Positions 36,108 to 44,286 of a stretch of DNA of 64,000 nt are shown in pieces (position 1 is the stretch's first letter; each line of letters begins with the position of its first letter). The position numbers were made by a program, and so were the translations under genes. A model generated the notes under the pieces. The model was not told the origin of the DNA, did not search any database, and was given only the letters and a program-made list of their open reading frames with translations. The DNA is taken from contig NZ_CP119421.1 of the NCBI RefSeq assembly GCF_030506305.1, positions 4,356,501 to 4,420,500 of the forward strand, written 5' to 3'. This DNA comes from Porifericola rhodea. GTDB lineage: Bacteria; Bacteroidota; Bacteroidia; Cytophagales; Cyclobacteriaceae.

Positions 36108-37619
36108 ATGAAAAATCAATTTAAAAATATATTATTCCTTTGGCTGGCGATAGCTATGCTGGCCTGTTCAGATCTGGAAGAGGAGCCTGTGGGTTTGCTA
36201 GCTCCTGAGACATTATTTAAAACGCCATCTGATGTAGAGGTAGCTATATTTGGAGCTTATGGAATGATCTCTACCGAGCGTCTGTACGGTAGGCAGTTTG
36301 TATCCGCACTAATGCTAAGAAGCGATATGGTTGATATCGGCGACCGTGGTACGCCAGCAGAAAGGCAGCAGGTTAACGATTTTAATATGGATGCTAACAA
36401 TGGTATGGTAAGTGTTTTTTGGCCTTACTGGTACCAAACCATAAGCGCCGCCAATGCAGCAATTTCCGGTGCAGAGTCATTAGATTTAAGTGACGAAGAG
36501 ATCAATCCCTTACTGGCTGAAGCTCGCTTTATCAGAGCTTTTAGTTATTATCATCTAGTAAGAGTTTTTGGAGACATTCCCTATATAGATTACTTCATTA
36601 CTGAGCCGGAAGCTGTGCAGGATATCGCTAAAACTCCTGCGTCAGAAGTATATCAGGGCATTATAGCAGATCTTGAATTTGGCAAGCAGTGGTTACCCGA
36701 TCAGCATGATGGTAATATCCGCTCCAGGGCTACTAAAGGCACGGCTGCATCTTATCTGGCTTCAGTATACCTTACTTTAAAAGATTATCAGAAAGCCTAC
36801 AACGAAGCAAAGTGGGTAATAGACAATCGTTCCAGATTTGACTATGCACTGGAAGCAGATTTTCAGGATTTGTTCAGAGCAGAAAAAGCAGACAATCTGA
36901 AAGAACATATCTTTGCCATAGATTTTTTGGGTTTACAAGGAGCTGCCGGTGGACTGGATGATGACATAATGGGACCTATGACCGGTATTCGTGGCTCCGA
37001 TAATGATGGCTGGAGTGTGCTGGTTCCTTCATTAGCAGTATTCAACAACTGGGATGATAGTGATTACCGCAAAGCAGTTAGTTTTGATGATTCTATTACA
37101 GTAGGTGGGGTGCTTACTCCATATACCGAATTTGCCAACACCCAACGTCCTCATATTGCTAAGTATACCAGGTATCCGGGAAATGCAGGTGGTGCTACCC
37201 GTAACTCCGACCATAATTATTCTGCTATGCGCTATGCTGAAGTATTGCTAATTGCTGCCGAAGCTCTTACGGAAGTAAGTGGCCCCAATGCTGAAGCGCT
37301 TTCTTATCTGAATCAGGTAAGAGCCAGAGCAAGAAATTGGGCAGGTGTACAGACTGATTTTCCTCAGGATATTCCTTCTGGGCTAAGCAAAGATCAGTTT
37401 ATAGAAGCGGTATTGAATGAAAGAAGGCTTGAGCTGGCTTTTGAATACAAGCGCTGGTACGATATTAAGAGAAGAGAGTTAGGAGTGGAGGTTTTTAGGG
37501 GCAATAGCTCTTTGGAACCACATCCGAACTTTGATCCTTCCAGAGATTATTTAATGCCTCTTCCGCAGGTAGACTTAACCATTAATCCTAACTTGAGGCC
37601 ACAAAACCCAGGCTATTAA
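36108..37619 (+). CDS. SusD/RagB-family surface lipoprotein
   Basis: A 503-residue outer-membrane lipoprotein that forms the lid of the SusC barrel. The signal peptide has a lipobox AMLAC with Cys20 as the lipidated residue, followed by DLEEEP. The TPR-like SusD core is visible (FIRAFSYYHLVRVFGDIPYI near 144-163), as are the family C-terminal blocks MRYAEVLLIAAEALTEVSG and VLNERRLELAFEYKRWYDIKRR. It follows SusC by 12 bp and is closed by a terminator. No surface glycan-binding protein or glycoside hydrolase follows on this strand; the nearest secreted hydrolase is at 44.3 kb on the other strand. Confidence 0.95.
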   Translation: MKNQFKNILFLWLAIAMLACSDLEEEPVGLLAPETLFKTPSDVEVAIFGAYGMISTERLYGRQFVSALMLRSDMVDIGDRGTPAERQQVNDFNMDANNGMVSVFWPYWYQTISAANAAISGAESLDLSDEEINPLLAEARFIRAFSYYHLVRVFGDIPYIDYFITEPEAVQDIAKTPASEVYQGIIADLEFGKQWLPDQHDGNIRSRATKGTAASYLASVYLTLKDYQKAYNEAKWVIDNRSRFDYALEADFQDLFRAEKADNLKEHIFAIDFLGLQGAAGGLDDDIMGPMTGIRGSDNDGWSVLVPSLAVFNNWDDSDYRKAVSFDDSITVGGVLTPYTEFANTQRPHIAKYTRYPGNAGGATRNSDHNYSAMRYAEVLLIAAEALTEVSGPNAEALSYLNQVRARARNWAGVQTDFPQDIPSGLSKDQFIEAVLNERRLELAFEYKRWYDIKRRELGVEVFRGNSSLEPHPNFDPSRDYLMPLPQVDLTINPNLRPQNPGY

Positions 37620-37639
37620 ATTTGTAACTCCATACTTTG

Positions 37640-37671
37640 AGCCGGAGCATAAAAAATGTTCCGGCTTTTTT
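37640..37671 (+). terminator. intrinsic terminator after SusD
   Basis: AGCCGGAGCAT at 37640-37650 pairs with ATGTTCCGGCT at 37656-37666 (one G-U pair), followed by six T. It ends the sigma/FecR/SusCD unit and separates it from the reverse-strand LacI gene. Confidence 0.85.
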
Positions 37672-37702
37672 ATGGTCAAATATGTAAAATGATTTATGGT
37701 TA

Positions 37703-38728
37703 TCAGTTAGTTGGACTTTTTTGTAACACTCGCAGGGAAGCTCTTTTAATAATCTGTACTGGCATCACTACTTTTTGTGAGGGAGCGTCAGGCTTCTCTA
37801 GTTTATAAAAGAATAGCTCTGCCGCTTTTTGCCCCATCAGATATGGTGTCTGATCTACAGTAGCTAATTGAGGTTCTACAATTGTAGTTACCGGGTCATT
37901 GTTAAAACCCATCACAGAAATATCGTTAGGAATATTTAAGCCTTTAGCTTTTAAGGCTCGGATGGCAGCAATGGCCAGGCGATCGCTTACAGCAAATATT
38001 GCATCAGGAATTTCGCTTTTTTTAAGCATATCCAGCGTATTCTGGTAAGCGCTATCCTCGCTATAATCACAATGAAATATTAAGTCGTGCCTTGCTTGTT
38101 TATCATACGAAGATAACGCCTTATAATAGCCCTCAATACGTTGGTTTGAGATGTGTATAGCTTGAGGCCCAGCCAATATTGCTATGCGCTCACAACCTGA
38201 CTGTATAAGAGTGCTTACAGCTTTTTGCGCGGCTTCAACATTGTCTATTACTACTTTGGGGGTGTCTAGTGCTTCACACTCACGGTTGAAAAATATAAGC
38301 GGTATTTTTTTTTGTAAAATATCCTTGAAGTGACCATAGTCTTTTGTTTGCCCAGCCAAAGAGACGATGACCCCATCTACACGGCTGGTGGTTAGTGATT
38401 TTGTATTGGCGACTTCTCTTTCGTAAGACTCTTCCGACTGACAAATAATTATGTTGTATCCTTCACGTATGGCTACAGACTCAATACCGCTAATTGCAGA
38501 AGCATAAAAGGGATAGCTGATTTTAGGAACAATAACTCCAATATTTTTGCTCCGCTGCATTCTTAGATTTAAAGCCAGAGGGTTGGGCTGAAAATCCAGC
38601 TCACGAGCCAGCTTTAGTACCGCGGCTTTAGTTGTAGAGGCTATTTTTGGATGGTCGTGTAGGGCTCTGCTAACTGTAGACGGTGATATATTAAGCCTTC
38701 TGGCTAATTCTTTAAGTGTTACCTGCAT
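37703..38728 (-). CDS. LacI-family transcriptional regulator
   Basis: A 341-residue LacI/GalR protein. The helix-turn-helix is VTLKELARRLNISPSTVSRALHD at about 3-25, with hinge FQPNPLALNLRMQRS near 51-65 and a ligand domain beginning NIGVIVPKISYPFY. The standard VSRALHD recognition helix contrasts with the divergent VDRVIHN helix of the first LacI in this window. It is the last gene of the reverse-strand catabolic cluster, 88 bp after the Gfo/Idh gene, with its own AC-rich leader (GACAACAACTTAA) directly before the ATG. It probably controls that cluster in response to a sugar or sugar acid. Confidence 0.92.
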   Translation of the reverse strand: MQVTLKELARRLNISPSTVSRALHDHPKIASTTKAAVLKLARELDFQPNPLALNLRMQRSKNIGVIVPKISYPFYASAISGIESVAIREGYNIIICQSEESYEREVANTKSLTTSRVDGVIVSLAGQTKDYGHFKDILQKKIPLIFFNRECEALDTPKVVIDNVEAAQKAVSTLIQSGCERIAILAGPQAIHISNQRIEGYYKALSSYDKQARHDLIFHCDYSEDSAYQNTLDMLKKSEIPDAIFAVSDRLAIAAIRALKAKGLNIPNDISVMGFNNDPVTTIVEPQLATVDQTPYLMGQKAAELFFYKLEKPDAPSQKVVMPVQIIKRASLRVLQKSPTN

Positions 38729-38816
38729 TATTAAGTTGTTGTCTATTCTACAGTGAATATAAGTGTTTTGCAGATTTACACTAAGAAAGTATATGTCTTA
38801 TATCTATTGCCAGCCT

Positions 38817-39848
38817 TTAGTAGATATGTACTTTGCACCCTTTTTTAGAAGAGCTGTAGATAGCTTCCTGTACGTTTAGTGTTTTAAGATAATCTTTACC
38901 ATCAGTTTCAAAGGGACGTTGCTGCATGAGGGCCTCTACAAAATGGAGTTGGGTAAAATAACAGCAGTCTCCGGCAAAACCAGTTGGGTAGTGCTGATAC
39001 ATATGTTCTCTTTCTTTATGCCCTAACTTTTGAATGCTAATCTTACCATCGTGGTACAAACGAATACTACCTGCATTGCCTTCTACCAGAAATTCGCCAA
39101 AGGTATAACGGGGATTGTCATGATTACTTTCATTATAACGGTTGGCATCCCATAGTCCCTGAGCACCACTTTCAAACTCAAAAAATAACATTGCAGCATC
39201 CTCTCCGGCAATTAGTGGGTTTAGCTTGCGAAGGCTTGCATATACACTTTTGATTTCGCCAGCTAAAAAGCGGAAGGTATCTATATAATGAACACCGGTT
39301 TCAAAGACCAATAGGCGAGGCATCTCTCTAAAGTAAGGCTGTCGGTCCAGGTAGGCATTCTCACCCCAACCGTCACCCATGCGCGAACGAAAGTTAAGTG
39401 TGTGCAGGGCATAACCTATTTCGCCATGTTCTACTAATTTTTTGATTTCTCTATGCCAGGGCTGAAAACGAAAGTTCTCATGTACCATAAAACGAACGGA
39501 CGACTGCTCTGATAGCCTGACAATATTTTTAGCTTCTTCAAAACTAGGTGCTAGTGGTTTCTGGCATATTACATGTGTTTTATGTGCAAAGGCTACTTTG
39601 CATATTGCTTCGTGGGTTGCAGGTGGAGTAATAATATCTACGAAGTCTGCTTTTTCTTCAGCGAACATTTCTTCATAATCATAATATACTTTAGGTATAT
39701 CATAACGATCAGCTACCTCTTTAGCCCTCTCTAAATTATGATCGCATACTGCGATTATTTTTACATGGGGTATTTTTTGCCAGGCCTCATAGTGGAACAG
39801 ACTGAAATATCCTGCTCCTACACACATACCTTGTAATATACTCATCAA
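38817..39848 (-). CDS. Gfo/Idh/MocA oxidoreductase
   Basis: A 343-residue cytosolic oxidoreductase. The Rossmann motif reads GMCVGAGYFSLFHYEAW near 7-23, then VCDHNLERAKEVADRY. CQKPLAPSFEEAKNIV near 94-109 is the EKP-equivalent block, with QKP instead of EKP. The C-terminal domain has FETGVHYIDTFRFLAG. The ATG overlaps the stop of the MFS transporter gene by 4 bp (TCAT on the plus strand), so the two are translationally coupled. It may oxidise the sugar or polyol released by the cluster's hydrolase to the acid used by the kinase. Confidence 0.88.
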   Translation of the reverse strand: MMSILQGMCVGAGYFSLFHYEAWQKIPHVKIIAVCDHNLERAKEVADRYDIPKVYYDYEEMFAEEKADFVDIITPPATHEAICKVAFAHKTHVICQKPLAPSFEEAKNIVRLSEQSSVRFMVHENFRFQPWHREIKKLVEHGEIGYALHTLNFRSRMGDGWGENAYLDRQPYFREMPRLLVFETGVHYIDTFRFLAGEIKSVYASLRKLNPLIAGEDAAMLFFEFESGAQGLWDANRYNESNHDNPRYTFGEFLVEGNAGSIRLYHDGKISIQKLGHKEREHMYQHYPTGFAGDCCYFTQLHFVEALMQQRPFETDGKDYLKTLNVQEAIYSSSKKGCKVHIY

Positions 39849-41125
39849 TAGGTTTCTAAACTTTTATCTGATTTCATAAACATCCATAACAATATCGCCA
39901 GTAAGTTAAGACCAGTACCTACATAGAAAAAGGGCTCTACTGAGCCAGTCCACGATTGCAGATAAGGGAATGCTAATGCAGTTAAAAATGAACCTATATT
40001 ACCGGCCATATTCATTGTGCCAGATACGGCTCCCGCGTTTTCTTTGCCAATATCCACGGTAAAAGACCAGGAAGGGCTTAGGGTCATATCTGCACCAAAA
40101 ATAGCTATACTTAAGCAGGCTATTGCCGTAAAGGGCGTATCCATATAAATGCTGCTAAACAGGCCTATACTCGCTAAAGCAAAACCTGTGATTGCTGGTA
40201 ACCTTCTGGACTTTTGCCAGTTTCCTTTTTTGTAAATGTGGTCTACCCACCAGCCTGAAAACCAGTTACCAAAGGCACCAAAAACCAATGGTGCAGAGGA
40301 GTATACGCCAGCTTGCAGTGTATCCAGATCGTATTCGCTTTTAAGGTGAGGGAACAGCCAGGTAAGGCAAAAGAAAAAAGTAAAATTGCTGCAAAAGTAC
40401 TGCCCCATTGCCAGCCACATGTTTTTAGAGCCGAACAATAATGTGGCGTCTAATTTTCGTGCATTTTGTTTCTTTAGCTGTTCGTTGCTTTCAGTAGCCT
40501 GCCGATTTGCAATAATATATTGTTTTTCTTCTTCGGATAGGCCTGCGTGGCATACAGGATCGTCACGAAAAAGCAGGTACCAGGCGACTGCCCAGGCTAT
40601 TCCAATAACTCCCAGTATCAAGAAACTCATACGCCAGCCAAAAGTAATAATGAGCCAGGCAACAAAGGGTAGTGCAAAAGCAGCACCTAGCCTTGACCCG
40701 GAAAAATTAATACCTGTTACCAGTCCACGTTCTTTAAGAGGTATCCATGAATAGACTGCCCGAGAAATGCCGGGGAAGGCACCAGCTTCACCTGCTCCAA
40801 ATAGAAATCTTACGATGAGCATAGAAGCAAAATTCCAAACGGCTCCGGTTAGTGCCGTAAAAACGGACCAAAAACTAACTACAGCAGTTAGTACCCTTCG
40901 TGGGCCTAATCTGTCTGCGAGTAAGCCTCCGGGTGTTTGAAAGAGCGCATACCCCAGCGCAAATACCGAAAGTATCCAGCCCATCTGCTTGTCGTCAAAT
41001 CCTAATTCATGAGCGATAGGTTCTTTAGCTACCGAGATGCATACCCGGTCTATGTAAAGTAGCAGTGCCAGTAGAAATGTACCCAGTACCATCAAATGCC
41101 TTCCTGCGATAATGGGCTTAGGCAT
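39845..41125 (-). CDS. MFS transporter, anion:cation symporter type
   Basis: A 426-residue, 12-helix transporter. The first helix and loop (FLLALLLYIDRVCISVAKEPIAHELGF, in two parts) and GYALFQTPGGLLADRLGPRRVL match the ACS branch that includes hexuronate and glucarate carriers. It overlaps the kinase gene upstream by 8 bp and the Gfo/Idh gene downstream by 4 bp. It is the only inner-membrane carrier of this cluster, so it probably imports the sugar acid fed to the kinase. Confidence 0.9.
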   Translation of the reverse strand: MPKPIIAGRHLMVLGTFLLALLLYIDRVCISVAKEPIAHELGFDDKQMGWILSVFALGYALFQTPGGLLADRLGPRRVLTAVVSFWSVFTALTGAVWNFASMLIVRFLFGAGEAGAFPGISRAVYSWIPLKERGLVTGINFSGSRLGAAFALPFVAWLIITFGWRMSFLILGVIGIAWAVAWYLLFRDDPVCHAGLSEEEKQYIIANRQATESNEQLKKQNARKLDATLLFGSKNMWLAMGQYFCSNFTFFFCLTWLFPHLKSEYDLDTLQAGVYSSAPLVFGAFGNWFSGWWVDHIYKKGNWQKSRRLPAITGFALASIGLFSSIYMDTPFTAIACLSIAIFGADMTLSPSWSFTVDIGKENAGAVSGTMNMAGNIGSFLTALAFPYLQSWTGSVEPFFYVGTGLNLLAILLWMFMKSDKSLETY

Positions 41126-42524
41126 AATGCCTCCTTTCCAGATTAATCACCATTTGTGACAACGCCTGATCATCGCCCACATTACCCGGAAAAATAATGT
41201 ATCGCATACCCGGATACTTACTTTCTTTACCCAGCTGCCATACGGGTACGCCTGCAATAATCTGACCTAGCACCATAGCCTTTTTTACCTGCAAAGCCTT
41301 AGTGGCCAGGTCGCTGGAGGTGATACCCCCCTTAGCAATCAGGTAACGAGGTTCAATGCTTTGTAGCTTTATGATTTGAGTCAGTGCTTCTGATACTTCA
41401 TTGCCAATTTTTAAACTACTGGCTTTATCATCTCCACTTACAAGTTGGCGGCTGGTATAAAGAACCACATCTTTACCTTCTTGTAGATTTGTATCAATCT
41501 GCTGTATAAAATAATGAATAAGAGCAGACCGATCATTGCTTTGAAGAAGCTCCTCAACTTTAAACTCCAAGCTGGTGATATTTTTGATTTGAAGCAGAGT
41601 ACGAAGCTGTGCAGTGGTTTTTGGCACGTAAGACCCCACTACTACCAGCCCTCCATGTGTATTATGTTGAGCAATATCCTGTACAGAAAGTAATGGGCGT
41701 GAACTTAAACCTCCCAGAGCTGCCACAAAGGAGGCTGCTGTACGATATAAAATCTCTCTTTTACTCCTGAGTGCAGCTAGAGCAAACTTTTGTAAATCAT
41801 ATGTAGCAATGGCATTTAAGATACAATTCGTCTTAGCAGGCAAGGCTTCTATTATTTGTACCAGTTGCTCAATTGTACTAGTACGAAGCGTGTCTATGCT
41901 GAAAGAATAAACTTTATCAGCTTTGACAACCTTATTTGTTTTCTCCTCAACCCACTCTTTTAGATCAGAAGCCTGGTAGCCAAAGGTTTTATCCTGAGCA
42001 AATGGGGTGTCTCCTGTAGGTATCAGTCGTTCTGCTTCCTCTACATAATGTATATCCTGATAGGTGTAGCGGCCACCTTCAAAAAATGCAGGGGCAATTA
42101 CTTTGAGTGCACCTTGCTTATCCATACTATCCAGCAAAGCATCTACTTCCCCAGGGTAATGCCCTCTAAGGGTAGAATCACTTCTGCTGATTATGATAAA
42201 ATCTCTACCTGTATGTGCCGCTGCCTTCAAAATATGTTTACCGATCAAATGGGCAAGATCTGTTGCTTTGTCCTGGTAAAGGCTGCGCGAATTTGTCAGA
42301 ATGTAAAATAGGGGAGTATGCGCTTCAAATTCCTTAGTAATTACTTCAGGAGTCCATTCGGTAAGCACAGGTACATCATAAACGGTTTGGGTTCCAGTAG
42401 GGTCATCGTCCAAAACAATGACTGTTTTATCAGTCTCAAGCAGTTGCTGACGAATTTGAAGTAATAAATTTTCTTCGGGAATAGGAGGTGCTTCCTTCTG
42501 TACATTTTCTAAGCTTAGTGTCAT
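41118..42524 (-). CDS. four-carbon acid-sugar kinase family protein
   Basis: A 468-residue kinase of the OtnK/DUF1537 family. The N-terminal domain has VIVLDDDPTGTQTVYDVPVL near 35-54, the family signature for the acid-sugar site, and IISRSDSTLRGHYPGE near 110-125. The C-terminal nucleotide-binding domain includes ITSSDLATKALQ near 402-413 and FPGNVGDDQAL. Characterised members phosphorylate threonate, erythronate and related C4 acids at O4. Normally a PdxA2-type dehydrogenase follows; here an isopropylmalate-dehydrogenase-type gene is in the cluster instead. The start follows the AC-rich leader GATACAACAACCTAAA. Confidence 0.9.
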   Translation of the reverse strand: MTLSLENVQKEAPPIPEENLLLQIRQQLLETDKTVIVLDDDPTGTQTVYDVPVLTEWTPEVITKEFEAHTPLFYILTNSRSLYQDKATDLAHLIGKHILKAAAHTGRDFIIISRSDSTLRGHYPGEVDALLDSMDKQGALKVIAPAFFEGGRYTYQDIHYVEEAERLIPTGDTPFAQDKTFGYQASDLKEWVEEKTNKVVKADKVYSFSIDTLRTSTIEQLVQIIEALPAKTNCILNAIATYDLQKFALAALRSKREILYRTAASFVAALGGLSSRPLLSVQDIAQHNTHGGLVVVGSYVPKTTAQLRTLLQIKNITSLEFKVEELLQSNDRSALIHYFIQQIDTNLQEGKDVVLYTSRQLVSGDDKASSLKIGNEVSEALTQIIKLQSIEPRYLIAKGGITSSDLATKALQVKKAMVLGQIIAGVPVWQLGKESKYPGMRYIIFPGNVGDDQALSQMVINLERRHYA

Positions 42525-42573
42525 TTTAGGTTGTTGTATCGTGTTTCCTTATTGAAGAGTCTGTGCAGAAAGT

Positions 42574-43200
42574 TTACTCTTCTATTGCAATTACCCGGGC
42601 TGGAGCGCCATCACCATTCTTTATTTTTAGTGGCAGGGCAATCAAGTGAACAGTTTCCTGACTGATTTTTTCTAAATTGATTAAGCCCTCAATAATAATG
42701 ACACCACCTCCCAGCAAGACTTGATGTATAAGAGTAAGTTCTTCCAGCTCATTAACATTCGCTACGGATGGTGGCTCTACGCCTAACATTTTTACTTTAT
42801 TGTCTACACACCATTGCGCTAACTCTTCTGATATTCTGGGTAACTCATCTCTGAAAGTACTTGTACCAATATGTTTACTCCATCCGCTAGCCAAAAGTAG
42901 GCTGTCGCCAGCTTGAAATTTTTGGCGTATTTGTCCTAAGTCTGCTACTTTAATTTCTTGCTGAGCAGAGATATTATTGAGTCTTACAAGCCAGGCTTTG
43001 CCCATAAATTTTTCTGGAGGGATTTGATCTATACGCTGATTGCTAACTCCAAAATGATAGGGGGCATCCATATGAGTACCGGCATGAGAGTAAAGCTCTA
43101 AAGTGCTGGCATTCCAGCCATCCTTCTCCAGAGATTTTGCCGGACGTATGCTTACGCCCGGCATGTCAGATTCATAGCTTTTTGTAAGGTCAATAATCAT
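42574..43200 (-). CDS. cyclase-family hydrolase (kynurenine formamidase fold)
   Basis: A 208-residue metal-dependent hydrolase of the cyclase family (PF04199). HAGTHMDAPYHFG near 39-51 is the HxGTHxDxP metal-binding signature; LLASGWSKHIG and KMLGVEPPSVANVNELEE follow in order. Members hydrolyse amides or lactones such as N-formylkynurenine. Here it lies between the dehydrogenase and the kinase, so opening of a sugar-acid lactone is a reasonable inference, while kynurenine metabolism has no support nearby. Its start codon overlaps the dehydrogenase stop by one base. Confidence 0.87.
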   Translation of the reverse strand: MIIDLTKSYESDMPGVSIRPAKSLEKDGWNASTLELYSHAGTHMDAPYHFGVSNQRIDQIPPEKFMGKAWLVRLNNISAQQEIKVADLGQIRQKFQAGDSLLLASGWSKHIGTSTFRDELPRISEELAQWCVDNKVKMLGVEPPSVANVNELEELTLIHQVLLGGGVIIIEGLINLEKISQETVHLIALPLKIKNGDGAPARVIAIEE

Positions 43201-44267
43201 CAGACTGATACGGCTTGCATATGTTCAATTACATAATCTGCAATCTGGTCAGTTTTAGCACTACCTCCTAAATCAGTAGTAAGCATACCAGCCTGAGTAG
43301 TTGCTTCAATCCCTTTGAAGATATCTTGCGCAGCAGCAGATTCACCCAGGTGGTTCAGCATTAAAGCCCCCGACCAGATAGCGCCTATAGGGTTCGCAAT
43401 ATTTTTACCTGCTATATCTGGCGCTGAGCCATGAATAGGCTCAAACATAGACGGAAAATCTTTTTCTGGATTAATGTTTCCACTTGGACCTAAACCCAAG
43501 CTTCCCATAATAGCACCACCAAGATCGCTAAGTATGTCACCAATCATATTGGTGGTAACTATGACGTCAAATACTTCAGGCTTTAAAACAAAGCTGGCAG
43601 ATGCGTTATCTACATACATTTTGTTATAGGTAACATCAGGATATTGTTGGGCGACTTCTTCAATTACACGATCCCAATAAGCCAGGCTATTGATCAGTGT
43701 ATTTGATTTGGTAACATTAGTAACCTTTTTGCGTCTGGTCTGGGCCAGTTTAAATGAATAATGGGCAATTCTTTCAATTCCTGCTCGGGTAAACACACTG
43801 GTGTCTGTTGCTAAACCGTAAGGGCTCTCCGGATGAATAATCTTACCATTCTGCACAAACTCTCCTTCGTTATTTTCCCGTATCACTACAAAGTCTATGT
43901 CCTTTTCTCCTTTATAGCGCAGTGGACTGGGTATACCCGGCAGCAACTTTACCGGACGGTAGTTTACATATTGTTTAAAAGTGGTACGTACTTTAAAGGT
44001 ATATAGCATAGCCGGTAAAGTATCATCTACCTCGGGATCACCTACTGCACCAAAATAGATCGCATCATAAGTTTTCAGGATATCTAAACCATCATCGGGC
44101 AAAAAGTGTCCGTGCTCTTTGTAATAGCCAGCACCCCAGGGGTAGCTATCAGATTGGAGTGAAAATTTATGTTTTTGTGCAGCAGCTTTAAGCACTTTCC
44201 ATCCAGCGGGAACTATTTCTTTGCCAATTCCATCACCAGGGACTACTGCTATTTTGTAATTTTTCAT
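43200..44267 (-). CDS. isocitrate/isopropylmalate-type dehydrogenase (tartrate/D-malate class)
   Basis: A 355-residue beta-decarboxylating dehydrogenase. It opens YKIAVVPGDGIGKEIVPAGWKVL and has the family's FKVRTTFKQYVNYRPVKLLPGIPSP, the lysine/aspartate set VTKSNTLINS and VTTNMIGDILSDLGGAIMGSLGLGPSGNIN, and the late block MFEPIHGSAPDIAGKNIANPIGAI. The tartrate/D-malate dehydrogenase branch (TtuC/DmlA-like) fits best; no leucine genes are nearby. The chemistry is NAD-linked oxidation of a 2-hydroxy acid with decarboxylation of the beta-keto product. In this cluster that could convert a phosphorylated C4 acid sugar to dihydroxyacetone phosphate. It follows the glycoside hydrolase gene after 19 bp. 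Confidence 0.85.
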   Translation of the reverse strand: MKNYKIAVVPGDGIGKEIVPAGWKVLKAAAQKHKFSLQSDSYPWGAGYYKEHGHFLPDDGLDILKTYDAIYFGAVGDPEVDDTLPAMLYTFKVRTTFKQYVNYRPVKLLPGIPSPLRYKGEKDIDFVVIRENNEGEFVQNGKIIHPESPYGLATDTSVFTRAGIERIAHYSFKLAQTRRKKVTNVTKSNTLINSLAYWDRVIEEVAQQYPDVTYNKMYVDNASASFVLKPEVFDVIVTTNMIGDILSDLGGAIMGSLGLGPSGNINPEKDFPSMFEPIHGSAPDIAGKNIANPIGAIWSGALMLNHLGESAAAQDIFKGIEATTQAGMLTTDLGGSAKTDQIADYVIEHMQAVSV

Positions 44268-44286
44268 CGCTATCTCATTTATTAAT

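Noticed and set aside
42574-43200. Kynurenine formamidase (KynB) call
   Set aside because: No tryptophan-degradation genes are near; the context is sugar-acid catabolism.
43200-44267. Leucine biosynthesis gene leuB
   Set aside because: No leuA, leuC or leuD nearby and the overlap with catabolic genes favours a tartrate/D-malate-type enzyme.
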